This document shows positions 28,753 to 35,856 of a stretch of DNA of 38,488 bases, piece by piece. The translations under genes were made by a program, and so were the position numbers. Position 1 is the first letter of the stretch; each line of letters starts with the position of its first letter. Source of the stretch: a virus. The stretch spans positions 1 to 38,488 of IMG/VR virus record IMGVR_UViG_3300038424_000048; one strand, given 5' to 3'. Under the pieces are notes generated by a model that saw only the letters and a program-made list of their open reading frames with translations, was not told where the DNA came from and did not search any database.

Positions 28753-30714
28753 ATGCTTCGCCGCGTATTGCTGTCCCTCTGTGCCGTCTGCCTCCTGACC
28801 CTGCCGGCGTATCCGGCGACGTTCCCGCATACCTTCGCCCCCCTGACCGGCAATGTGCCCTTGAGTTACCTCGACGATAACTTCAACGCCCTCATCAACG
28901 GCACAATCCCTGCTGTCCCTCTGTTACTCTCCTGCACCCTCGCCTCCGGCGCGAACCAGTGTCCTGCTGCTGGCACCCGAGGTAGGCTTTACAACGTGAC
29001 CGATGTTCCTGGGATTTATATGGACAACGGGACGGCGCTGATCCGCACGAACTTTGTCATGGCCGAATGGTTCCCCGGCTCCGACATTGGAGCGAAGATC
29101 AACGCCGCGATCGCTGCCGGTGCCACCAAGATTTATGTTTCAACCGCTGGGACTCTTTCGACCCCGATTGACCCGCCGATGCGTACGGTCATTGACTTTG
29201 CTCCAAACATCTATTACATCACAGCCACTAGCCCGCTTTCCCATCGTAATGTCATTCTGGAATTTAATGGAAGCACTTTAGAAACAAACGTCTCCAGTGG
29301 CCCCATTTTCGACGTTGGAAAACTCGCTACCGTTACGCCCGGGACAGTCAACACAAGCGGAACAGCGGTCACGTGGGTCAGCGGTCCGTACTTCACTGAT
29401 ATTGACGACGGAGACAGTCTTATCATTGCAGGGACCCAGTATACCGTGCTCTCTGTGAATTCCGCAACGAGTATAACACTTACAGGCAGCGCGGGATCAC
29501 AAAGCAGCGCGGCATACAGCGCTATCATGTTCCCTGAGAATCCTACAAGCAACTATGGCTACTTTCTTGGCGTGGACATCCGAGACGCAAATTTCCATCA
29601 CGCTACTGGAACAGGAGACGCAATTCGGGGAACGTTTTCTTGGGGGCTGCGCCTCCGAAATATCGGCGTGACATCAGGCTATACTTACGCTCTAGATTGC
29701 CGTGGATGCATACAACTGAAGGCGGACCTCATCAGTGGTGGCTCTCCAGTACTCCTGACCGATTATACCGCCGCTGGCTTTGCAACAGGATCGAACAGCA
29801 GCAGCCTCGAAGTGACGGTCCAAGGAGCAACCACATCTCCGACCGCAAGAGTTGTGGACATAGAAAACTCCGGCGGGATTGATCTACCGCGCATATTCCT
29901 GGAAGGAAATTCCGTAACCTCAGGACTATGGATCGGATATTCCAGCGCTGTTCATGTGGCAAGTTTCCTGTTCGAGAAAAACGGGGACGGAACTTCCAAT
30001 GCCTCCGACATTTATCTGTGGAACTCCACAGACATTCGTTTCGGCACCGGCCAATGTAATGCCGCAGGCGGGACGTTTAATAATGCCGGGTCCTGTGCTG
30101 TAGTGTACGCCTCTACGGCGAGTTTCGATACCTTAGCTGTCACTGGCTATGGCACCTCATATGCACATGCCATCACAACGGCCGGCGGCGGGCTTACTAC
30201 GGTCACGAACTACCTCACTTCGGGGCTCACCGGGTCTGACTTTTATAACATTCAGCCGGTCTACGCCCGGGACAGTAATGGGAATGTGACAGTATCCTCT
30301 CTAACATTAAATGGCGCACAAATTGGCGTCGCGACGACGCCACCATTTAACGCCGGGAACTTTTCTGGTTCCGGCGGTATGACGTGGACTGTGACTTCGG
30401 GCGAGGTTATTGATTATTCTTACACAGTTACTGGAAAGATAGAAACTGTTTTCTGGCAACTGAATGGAACAACCGTCGGCGGCACCCTGAATCCTGTACT
30501 AAACATGACTATCCCCGGTGGCAATACGGCGGCGAATAACACAGCAATAGGCGTGTTCTCTGTTCCGAATAACGGGAACTGGCAAGCTGCTGGAGCCGCT
30601 GTCACAGCAGGAAACACATATATCAGTCTGTACGTTGATCCCACAGAGGCAACAAATTGGACAGCAAGTTCGGCTGTTTATCTAAAGGGTCAGATCACAT
30701 TCCCAATACAATAA
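28753..30714 (+). CDS. Tail spike/fibre with N-terminal signal peptide, 653 aa
   Basis: MLRRVLLSLCAVCLLTLPAY is a textbook signal-peptide start: basic n-region, hydrophobic core, A-x-A-like end near residue 22. Then comes the phage fibre start PLTGNVPLSYLDDNFNALIN, a short collar, and a long region of Ser/Thr/Gly-rich turns and strands fitting a right-handed beta-helix (IGAKINAAIAAGATKIYVST and later rungs). Composition turns more AT-rich from about 29130. It is the likely host-binding protein. RBS AAAGGAG precedes ATG 28753. Confidence 0.8.
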   Translation: MLRRVLLSLCAVCLLTLPAYPATFPHTFAPLTGNVPLSYLDDNFNALINGTIPAVPLLLSCTLASGANQCPAAGTRGRLYNVTDVPGIYMDNGTALIRTNFVMAEWFPGSDIGAKINAAIAAGATKIYVSTAGTLSTPIDPPMRTVIDFAPNIYYITATSPLSHRNVILEFNGSTLETNVSSGPIFDVGKLATVTPGTVNTSGTAVTWVSGPYFTDIDDGDSLIIAGTQYTVLSVNSATSITLTGSAGSQSSAAYSAIMFPENPTSNYGYFLGVDIRDANFHHATGTGDAIRGTFSWGLRLRNIGVTSGYTYALDCRGCIQLKADLISGGSPVLLTDYTAAGFATGSNSSSLEVTVQGATTSPTARVVDIENSGGIDLPRIFLEGNSVTSGLWIGYSSAVHVASFLFEKNGDGTSNASDIYLWNSTDIRFGTGQCNAAGGTFNNAGSCAVVYASTASFDTLAVTGYGTSYAHAITTAGGGLTTVTNYLTSGLTGSDFYNIQPVYARDSNGNVTVSSLTLNGAQIGVATTPPFNAGNFSGSGGMTWTVTSGEVIDYSYTVTGKIETVFWQLNGTTVGGTLNPVLNMTIPGGNTAANNTAIGVFSVPNNGNWQAAGAAVTAGNTYISLYVDPTEATNWTASSAVYLKGQITFPIQ

Positions 30715-30733
30715 TACCGGCACGAGAGAACCC

Positions 30734-30814
30734 ATGACCAAATACTCCGGTCCTGAGCGGCGAGCGAGCAACGGCGACCCCACAAGGAGACAGCATGCCA
30801 CGAGAAGGGAATAG
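30734..30814 (+). CDS. Possible 26-aa peptide overlapping the spanin-like gene
   Basis: ATG 30734 with a weak GAGAG site. It reads TKYSGPERRASNGDPTRRQH and overlaps the next gene's start. The opening resembles the N-terminus of small phage membrane-protein genes, so it may be a remnant of a longer start now out of frame. Confidence 0.25.
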   Translation: MTKYSGPERRASNGDPTRRQHATRRE

Positions 30815-31082
30815 CGTAAGCGTCCCCTGGAAATTGCTCCTGACTGCCTTCGTGTTGGGACTCCTGGGAATCGCGGGATGGAATCTCAACCTGGAGCGAG
30901 TGAAGGCGGACAAGGTGGCAGTCGAGGCACAGTTCGAGAAGAAGGCGGACAAGGACACCATGGCGGAAGCTCTCACCGACATCAAGGGGACGCTGACCAC
31001 GATTAACACGAACGTTACCCATATTCAAGACCGCCTCGAAAAGTACATTGACGAGCGGCATGTGCAGATGGGGAAGAAATGA
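30795..31082 (+). CDS. Membrane-anchored coiled-coil protein (lysis or spanin candidate)
   Basis: 95 aa: basic start, one TM segment (~11-29, WKLLLTAFVLGLLGIAGWNL), then a charged coiled coil to the end (ERVKADKVAVEAQFEKKADK ... IQDRLEKYIDERHVQ). This N-in membrane-helix plus coiled coil is the layout of an i-spanin or antiholin-like protein. Together with the lipoprotein gene at 32578 it could complete a spanin pair, but the pair is not adjacent. Confidence 0.55.
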   Translation: MPREGNSVSVPWKLLLTAFVLGLLGIAGWNLNLERVKADKVAVEAQFEKKADKDTMAEALTDIKGTLTTINTNVTHIQDRLEKYIDERHVQMGKK

Positions 31083-31507
31083 GCAACATTCTGATCCAGC
31101 GCCAGCCTCCCGACGCCACCACGATTCAGGGCCGAATCAACGTGGATGGGACGCCTGTTTTTTTCAGCCTGGAGAACGCGGCGAAGGCGATTCCGGCGGG
31201 GACCTACAACGCGAAGTTCTACGACTCGCCACGGATGCAGCGGGTGTTCAACGTACCCCACTTCTGGGTGATCCTCTTGACAGACGTGCCCGGGCGTGAT
31301 ATGTGCGAGATGCATCCGGGGAACAGATACGTCAACTTCGAGGGCTGCATCGGGGTGGGGGAGACGGAGGGCAAGGACTGGATCGGGGAGAGCGACATCG
31401 CGCTCAAGGCCCTGCTGCTGATGGTGCAGGAGCCGATGACGGTGGAGGTCCGCGACCCGGACCCTACTGGGAGCTTCGGCTCTGGCGCGATGATTGCGAC
31501 TGGTTGA
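31079..31507 (+). CDS. DUF5675-like protein
   Basis: 142 aa, ATG overlaps the preceding stop. DUF5675 signature: TTIQGRINVDG, PAGTYNAKFYDSP, a H-P-G-N-R (EMHPGNRYVNF) and GCIGVG with W-(I)-GESD after it. The H-x-GN ... GCIGVG layout recalls L,D-transpeptidase-type active sites (H and C), so an envelope enzyme is conceivable. Function of the family is not settled; it occurs in phage lysis regions. Confidence 0.75.
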   Translation: MSNILIQRQPPDATTIQGRINVDGTPVFFSLENAAKAIPAGTYNAKFYDSPRMQRVFNVPHFWVILLTDVPGRDMCEMHPGNRYVNFEGCIGVGETEGKDWIGESDIALKALLLMVQEPMTVEVRDPDPTGSFGSGAMIATG

Positions 31508-31524
31508 ACGGAAGGAGGTAAGCC

Positions 31525-31806
31525 ATGACCAGGAAATTCACCATCGTCTTTCAGATCATCGGCATGCTGATTCAAGGGTACAACGTCTACGGGGGGCTGA
31601 TTCCCCCGAAGTACCAGGGCGTCGTGGCGGCCGCGGTAGGTCTGCTCCAGGCCATTCAGGGAGTTGCGGCCCACAGCTTCAATGTGGACGGGACGCCGCA
31701 GACGATGGCGTTTAAGGTGGCGCCGCCCCTGCCTGGATCCCCACCCGCGACACCGCCTCCAGGGGGATGGCCACCAGTGGCACCTCCAGCGCGAGGCTCG
31801 AAGTGA
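31525..31806 (+). CDS. Holin-like membrane protein, 93 aa
   Basis: Strong GGAAGGAGGTAAG before ATG 31525. Two hydrophobic helices (~4-25 FTIVFQIIGMLIQGYNVYGG; ~31-49 GVVAAAVGLLQAIQGVAAHS), the motif AHSFNVDGTP, and a Pro-rich tail. The same arrangement is found in small phage proteins next to lysis genes. A holin is likely in this setting, not proven. Confidence 0.55.
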   Translation: MTRKFTIVFQIIGMLIQGYNVYGGLIPPKYQGVVAAAVGLLQAIQGVAAHSFNVDGTPQTMAFKVAPPLPGSPPATPPPGGWPPVAPPARGSK

Positions 31807-31988
31807 GCAGTCGGCCTAAAACCATTCGAGTGTTCAACGGGGACTTCGTGCCGTTCCATTCCCAGGGCACTCGCTTTGTGTGCTGTAACTGCGGGCTGAC
31901 GCATATCTTGAAGCTCGCAATTAATGAGAAGAAGGGAGTCATCGGGATGCGCGTGTGGAGAGGAAGGAAGGTCAAGAGGGCGAAATGA
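31803..31988 (+). CDS. Small zinc-knuckle protein, 61 aa
   Basis: GTG start overlapping the preceding TGA. Contains FVCCNCGLTH, a zinc-type cluster, in a strand-rich basic protein ending RVWRGRKVKRAK. Common small phage protein shape; role unknown. Confidence 0.5.
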   Translation: MSSRPKTIRVFNGDFVPFHSQGTRFVCCNCGLTHILKLAINEKKGVIGMRVWRGRKVKRAK

Positions 31989-32581
31989 TCCCCCAGGCGT
32001 GTGACATCGGGTTGATCTACCAGCCCGGGGTGATCTTCTCCGAGGTGGAGAACCATTTCACCGAGAAGATCCTCCAGAACGAAAAGATACCGCCCGCCTG
32101 GGCTGGCGTCCGGGCGTCCCACGCTCTCATCGTGGTCGATTACAAAGGCAAATTGGGCCTGCTCGAAGCAATCGAGCCCTTCATGACCATCAGCCCAATC
32201 GACAAGTACGACAAGGTCCAATACCTCTTCGCCCGCCCGATCGGGATCAGCGACTACGACCGCGGCCGCGCCGTTGGCTACGGCATCGGGCGGTTCAAGG
32301 GGAAGCCCTACGCCGCCGGCAAGCTGGTGCTGGAGGCGCTGGACGGGGAGTTCGACACGACGGCGTTCGCGAGGATTCTCGGCATCCCCGCCCTGCCCAT
32401 CTGCTCGGTGTCGGTCGCGGACATCCTCGCCTTCGTCGGCTTTCTGCTGCTCGACCCGAGGGACGGGAAGCCCATCCCGGTCCAGGCCACGACGCCCAAC
32501 GCGATCCTGGCGAACGTCTTGACGAGGCCCTCGGAGTTTCTGATCGTCTCAACCAACATCGTTCAAGGAGGGACACCATGA
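31985..32581 (+). CDS. Permuted NlpC/P60 (YiiX-like) amidase, probable endolysin
   Basis: 198 aa. The circularly permuted papain-like order is visible: RASHALIVVD with H46 (~41-52), E61 in LLEAIEPF, a long middle, then PICSVSVADI with C140 as the nucleophile. Normal NlpC/P60 has Cys first, so this is the permuted type. Such enzymes cut amide bonds, here most likely peptidoglycan crosslinks or stem peptides, given the holin-like neighbour. Start ATG 31985 overlaps the previous stop. Confidence 0.72.
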   Translation: MIPQACDIGLIYQPGVIFSEVENHFTEKILQNEKIPPAWAGVRASHALIVVDYKGKLGLLEAIEPFMTISPIDKYDKVQYLFARPIGISDYDRGRAVGYGIGRFKGKPYAAGKLVLEALDGEFDTTAFARILGIPALPICSVSVADILAFVGFLLLDPRDGKPIPVQATTPNAILANVLTRPSEFLIVSTNIVQGGTP

Positions 32582-32985
32582 AAAGGTCGCTGTACGGTCT
32601 AGCAATCGTCACCTTCCTCTTCTTCTTCGGGCTGATGCTCGGAGGCTGCAACGACCCCAAGGACCTCATTACCAAGCTTGCGGCGTTCACCACGAACGAC
32701 ATCAACGCGATGCTCACGAACGCCACGAAGGGCGGGGACCAGGATGGCATCACCTGCGCGAACACCCTGCTCAAGCTCCAGCCTCAAATTCAGGCGGCAG
32801 CGCCGGCCGTCAAGGGCGTACTCTCTGGTGTGGAAGCTGCGATGATCTTGACCGGCTCCAGCAGCACGCCGGGCAGCGTGAACAACATCGTCGGCCAGGT
32901 GAACACCGGATGCGCGGCGTGGTTCCTGAAACTCCAGGCGTCTCAGGTTGACCTTGCGCTGAAGGGACTCTCGCTGATTAAGTAG
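32578..32985 (+). CDS. Lipoprotein, 135 aa
   Basis: ATG overlaps the previous stop. Signal MKRSLYGLAIVTFLFFFGLM ends in the lipobox L-G-G-C (C25). The mature part is Ala/Leu-rich and helical with two more Cys. A secreted lipoprotein in a lysis cassette suggests an outer-membrane (o-spanin-like) role and a Gram-negative host; it is longer than classical Rz1 proteins, so another function is possible. Confidence 0.72.
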   Translation: MKRSLYGLAIVTFLFFFGLMLGGCNDPKDLITKLAAFTTNDINAMLTNATKGGDQDGITCANTLLKLQPQIQAAAPAVKGVLSGVEAAMILTGSSSTPGSVNNIVGQVNTGCAAWFLKLQASQVDLALKGLSLIK

Positions 32986-33006
32986 GAGGTGATCCCGCGA
33001 TCTCCG

Positions 33007-33036
33007 ACGCCCCTAAGTCTGCATGATTAGGGGCGT
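33007..33036 (+). terminator. Hairpin terminator after the lysis genes
   Basis: ACGCCCCTAA and TTAGGGGCGT form a perfect 10-bp stem around a 10-base loop, followed by TGTGGTTTATTT, a broken T tract. It closes the late transcription unit just before the early promoter at 33071. Confidence 0.75.
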
Positions 33037-33070
33037 TGTGGTTTATTTCGTAATTGGTGCGGATTTTTTC

Positions 33071-33099
33071 TTGACATTCCCTGCCGAAAGACCGATATT
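33071..33099 (+). promoter_or_regulatory. Sigma70 promoter of the early genes, leaderless position
   Basis: TTGACA (33071-33076), 17-base spacer, GATATT (33094-33099). Initiation would occur at about 33106, the A of ATG. A run of T precedes the -35. No SD lies before the ATG, so the mRNA is probably leaderless, as for lambda cI from PRM. Confidence 0.65.
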
Positions 33100-33105
33100 C
33101 CCGCC

Positions 33106-33288
33106 ATGATGACAATTGACTTTGCAGAATACGTCCGGGACTCCAAGGATCTCACCGTCGAAGAGTTCTCCATGAAGCTCGGTTACTCCCCTCGCGCCTA
33201 CTACCAAGCCTTGAAGCGCAAGAAGATTTCCCGCTGGATGGCCAAGGAAATTCGAGAGCGGTTCCACATTAGGGAGCCTGGGAAATGA
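33106..33288 (+). CDS. Small HTH DNA-binding protein (Cro/XRE-like), 60 aa
   Basis: MTIDFAEYVRDSKDLTVEEF, then SMKLGYSPRAYYQALKRKKI, which has the spacing of a helix-turn-helix (LTVEEFSMKLGYSPRAYYQAL), then a basic helix SRWMAKEIRERF. First gene after the early promoter, so it is a candidate regulator (repressor or Cro type). A second ATG at 33109 follows directly. Confidence 0.7.
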   Translation: MMTIDFAEYVRDSKDLTVEEFSMKLGYSPRAYYQALKRKKISRWMAKEIRERFHIREPGK

Positions 33289-33506
33289 TCCCCCACCGCT
33301 CTGGTATCCCTACTCCCGGCGCTCGCCGCAATCCCACGCAGTTTCAACGCGTGAAGGATGCCGCTCAGAAGTTCGACCAGTCCAGGACCTTGGACCGCGA
33401 AGTGATCCTAGCGCTTGCCCGGGATGGCGATAAGGAAGCGCTGGCATTCGTCAAGAAAGAGTTAAAAGTCAGCAGTTGGGTACACAACGGAAAGAAACTG
33501 ATATGA
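33285..33506 (+). CDS. Hypothetical protein, 73 aa
   Basis: ATG overlaps the preceding TGA (ATGA). Helical, charged (QFQRVKDAAQKFDQSRTLDR ... DKEALAFVKKELKVSSWV). Resembles small regulatory or anti-host proteins only in size. Function unknown. Confidence 0.5.
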   Translation: MIPHRSGIPTPGARRNPTQFQRVKDAAQKFDQSRTLDREVILALARDGDKEALAFVKKELKVSSWVHNGKKLI

Positions 33507-33577
33507 CCCGCCTCGAATGGGCATTACTGGCATTCTCGCTGGCAACCATGGCCGGGTGCATCCTGTGGGGAGTCTAG
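33503..33577 (+). CDS. Possible 24-aa membrane peptide
   Basis: ATG overlaps the previous stop and encodes MTRLEWALLAFSLATMAGCI and four more residues, a single hydrophobic helix. It overlaps the next gene in another frame. Plausible as a small inner-membrane peptide. Confidence 0.35.
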   Translation: MTRLEWALLAFSLATMAGCILWGV

Positions 33578-33765
33578 GTGCTTGGTGCCACTCCTTCCAC
33601 GGCTTTCTTCTCGGTGTCTGCCTCGCGTTTGCGCTGGGGTGGACGCTACATAGCGTTTACTATAGGCGGCAAGAACGGAAACGCCGAGAAGCCTTCCTTC
33701 CAAGTGGTGTGCGTTGTGTTCAGGGCAAATACGGGGTTAGGTTGGAAGTGAGGAAACGGAGGTAG
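33517..33765 (+). CDS. Small membrane protein, up to 82 aa
   Basis: One TM segment (FHGFLLGVCLAFALGWTLHS) followed by a very basic stretch (YYRRQERKRR) and a basic end, so the C-terminus would face the cytoplasm. The start is uncertain: ATG 33517 lies inside the 24-aa peptide gene, with GTG 33556 and GTG 33565 as alternatives. Function unknown. Confidence 0.45.
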   Translation: MGITGILAGNHGRVHPVGSLGAWCHSFHGFLLGVCLAFALGWTLHSVYYRRQERKRREAFLPSGVRCVQGKYGVRLEVRKRR

Positions 33766-33769
33766 GACC

Positions 33770-34462
33770 ATGAAATTTACCATCAGGCACAGATTCACCA
33801 ATGATATCTTATTTGAGGCTGAGGCGAAATCATTTGTCAAAGCCATAGGGGCAGCTAACAAGAAAAAGGCCAACCTGCGCGGGGCCAACCTGCGCGGGGC
33901 CGACCTGCGCGGGGCCGACCTGCGCTGGGCCGACCTGCGCTGGGCCGACCTGCGCGAGGCCGACCTGCGCGAGGCCAACCTGCGCGGGGCCAACCTGCGC
34001 TGGGCCGACCTGCGCGGGGCCGACCTGCGCGGGGCCGACCTGCGCTGGGCCGACCTGTGCGAGGCCAAAGGTATTCAGGCTGAACGATGCACACCGCTAT
34101 TCCTGTTACTCGAACAACCTGGCCCGATTCGAGCCTATAAACTCGTCAACAAGAAGAGCGAAGACCCATTCAACGGCGGAATCAAATATGAGGTAGGTGG
34201 CTCCTACGCTGTCACCGATGCAAACACGGACGTGAACGAGCGATGCTCCCGAGGCATCAATGTTTCTACATTGGATTGGTGCCTCCGCGAGTGGCGCGAA
34301 GGCTATCGCGTACTGATTGTGGAGTTCACGGCGGCGGAAATCGCTGCCATACCTACTGCTACTGACGGTAAGTTTAGGCTCAGGGCTTGTCGCGTTGTAG
34401 GGGAAAAAGACATCAGCCACCTCGTGGAACTGGAAAAGGAGCCCCCATGCCGAGAGGACTGA
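33770..34462 (+). CDS. Pentapeptide-repeat protein with phage C-terminal domain
   Basis: 230 aa. Residues ~34-98 are 13 A(N/D)L-x-x pentapeptides forming a right-handed square beta-helix. Before them is a short beta domain (KFTIRHRFTNDILFEAEAKS). After them is a ~130-aa domain with DANTDVNERCSRGINVSTLD, WCLREWREGYRVLIVEF, AAIPTATDGKFRLRACRVVG, found in other phage pentapeptide proteins. The pentapeptide helix can mimic DNA; the phage target is unknown. Confidence 0.82.
   Translation: MKFTIRHRFTNDILFEAEAKSFVKAIGAANKKKANLRGANLRGADLRGADLRWADLRWADLREADLREANLRGANLRWADLRGADLRGADLRWADLCEAKGIQAERCTPLFLLLEQPGPIRAYKLVNKKSEDPFNGGIKYEVGGSYAVTDANTDVNERCSRGINVSTLDWCLREWREGYRVLIVEFTAAEIAAIPTATDGKFRLRACRVVGEKDISHLVELEKEPPCRED
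33869..34063 (+). repeat. 13 tandem 15-bp repeats
   Basis: Units of GCC-(A/G)AC-CTG-CGC-NGG type, differing mainly at three positions. The DNA is far more alike than protein selection needs, so copies were probably added by slippage or recombination. It is not a CRISPR: units are contiguous with no spacers. Confidence 0.9.
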
Positions 34463-34611
34463 ATCGAGACGATTACGCCGTGTTGTGCAACCTGCTCGCC
34501 CGCCTGAGCGATGACGAAATGTCGAAGGCAATGAACACGAGATTGTGCATCCGGGCCGGGATGAAGAAGGGGAAGAAGGCGGCGAAGGCGAAGGCACCGG
34601 CAACGACATAA
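34447..34611 (+). CDS. Small basic protein, 54 aa
   Basis: ATG 34447 follows AAAAGGAGCC and lies just within the previous gene's end. Helical start (LNRDDYAVLCNLLARLSDDE) and a K/A-rich tail (MKKGKKAAKAKAPATT). Function unknown. Confidence 0.5.
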   Translation: MPRGLNRDDYAVLCNLLARLSDDEMSKAMNTRLCIRAGMKKGKKAAKAKAPATT

Positions 34612-34644
34612 GAGTCCGCCCTGCGGCCTCAAAGGAGACACAAG

Positions 34645-34863
34645 ATGACAAGAGAAGAGCACCTTGCTTGGTGTAAGAAGCGTGCCCTTGCATACTGCGA
34701 CATCAACGATCCTCGGCAGGCTTTTACATCAATGGCGAGCGATCTTGGGAAACACGAAGAGACGAAAGATCATATCGGGATCCAATTGGGTCTTAGCCTG
34801 ATGATGATAGGCAGTCTCTCAACCGTACCCGAAATGCGTCATTTCATCGAGGGATTCAATTAG
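34645..34863 (+). CDS. Conserved phage protein, 72 aa
   Basis: MTREEHLAWCKKRALAYCDI, then QAFTSMASDLGKHEETKDHI and PEMRHFIEGFN. The R-E-E/D-H-L-x-W-C-K and QAFTSMASDL stretches recur in many phage genomes as a small unannotated protein. AAAGGAGA precedes ATG 34645. Function unknown. Confidence 0.65.
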   Translation: MTREEHLAWCKKRALAYCDINDPRQAFTSMASDLGKHEETKDHIGIQLGLSLMMIGSLSTVPEMRHFIEGFN

Positions 34864-34899
34864 GACAATCCGGCCAGGGCGGACTAAGGAGCAACGTGA

Positions 34900-35856
34900 A
34901 TGAGCGTCCAAGACCTCTGTAACGAAATCATCAAGCGGCGCACGGAAGCACTAGAGCGTCGAATCTCCGCGTACCCCCGGAATAATCCGATAGCAAGCGA
35001 CTTGGGCGAATGTACCCGCGAGATGGTACTCGCCATGCTGCACTGGCAGGAACGCGAGTTGCCATCCCCGGACCTAAAGGCCCGCTTTGAACGTGGGAAC
35101 TTGGTCGAGGACACCGTTCTGCGTGAACTGTCAGAGTTAGGCATCAAGGTGCGTGTCGAGCGCCAACCGTTCGAGATCCGGGACAAACAGGGTCGCCTCA
35201 TTCTGCGCGGGAAAGTGGACGGGTTTGTGTCCTGGCAGGACGCTGAGTACCCGATGGAGGTCAAGAGTCTCGACCCGAACATATTCCGCCAGATTGAAAC
35301 CGTTGAGGATTTCAAACGCTGGATCTGGGCGAGCAAGTACCCTCGGCAGATTCAAGCCTACCTCTATGCCAACAATCTACAAGATGGTTTCTTTCTGCTG
35401 GATGACTGCATGGGGCATTGGAAGTTGATCCCGGTCACGCTGGACTTTGAGGAGATGGAAAAGATTCTGCAACGGTGCGAGAAAGCGGTTGCCTCAGTCG
35501 AAATGATGAAGGCTTATCCAGGCGAAGAGTCCATGCTTCCAGAGTACCACAAAGACCCTGCTGTCTGCCGGCGCTGTTGGGCATTCGGGAAGCTGTGCAT
35601 CCCGCCACTGGAATATCACGGCCTCACCATGAAAGAAGATCCCGAGTTCGAGGAAATGCTGAACCAGCGAGGGGCGCTCGCGTTCATCGCCAAGGAATAC
35701 GAGGCCCTAGACAGGAAAGTGAAGGCCCGCCTGAAAGAGCAGACTGGCCTCATCATCGGTGACTGGCTCATTGAGGGCGAATGGAAGCATAAGAAAGCCT
35801 ATCAGGTCGCGGAGTCGGATTACTGGCAGACGAAGATTACAAAGACGGGAGAATGA
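34900..35856 (+). CDS. PD-(D/E)XK exonuclease, Cas4/AddB-like with probable Fe-S cluster
   Basis: 318 aa. Catalytic motifs: D107 in ILRGKVDGFV, E120-x-K122 in YPMEVKSLDP, then Q150/Q152 in YPRQIQAYLY. A lone Cys (C38, GECTRE) and a C-terminal C223-x-x-C226 and C233 (VCRRCWAFGKLC) form the split four-Cys set of Cas4/AddB-type 4Fe-4S nucleases. It would resect DNA ends for phage recombination. RBS AAGGAGCAAC precedes ATG 34900. ATGA overlap with the next gene. Confidence 0.85.
   Translation: MSVQDLCNEIIKRRTEALERRISAYPRNNPIASDLGECTREMVLAMLHWQERELPSPDLKARFERGNLVEDTVLRELSELGIKVRVERQPFEIRDKQGRLILRGKVDGFVSWQDAEYPMEVKSLDPNIFRQIETVEDFKRWIWASKYPRQIQAYLYANNLQDGFFLLDDCMGHWKLIPVTLDFEEMEKILQRCEKAVASVEMMKAYPGEESMLPEYHKDPAVCRRCWAFGKLCIPPLEYHGLTMKEDPEFEEMLNQRGALAFIAKEYEALDRKVKARLKEQTGLIIGDWLIEGEWKHKKAYQVAESDYWQTKITKTGE

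Noticed and set aside
33869-34063. CRISPR array
   Set aside because: Units are 15 bases, contiguous, without spacers and inside a coding frame.
33646-34094. Arg/Ser/Ala/Pro-repeat frames on the minus strand opposite the pentapeptide gene
   Set aside because: A 15-base repeat without stops leaves all frames open; these are low-complexity shadows.
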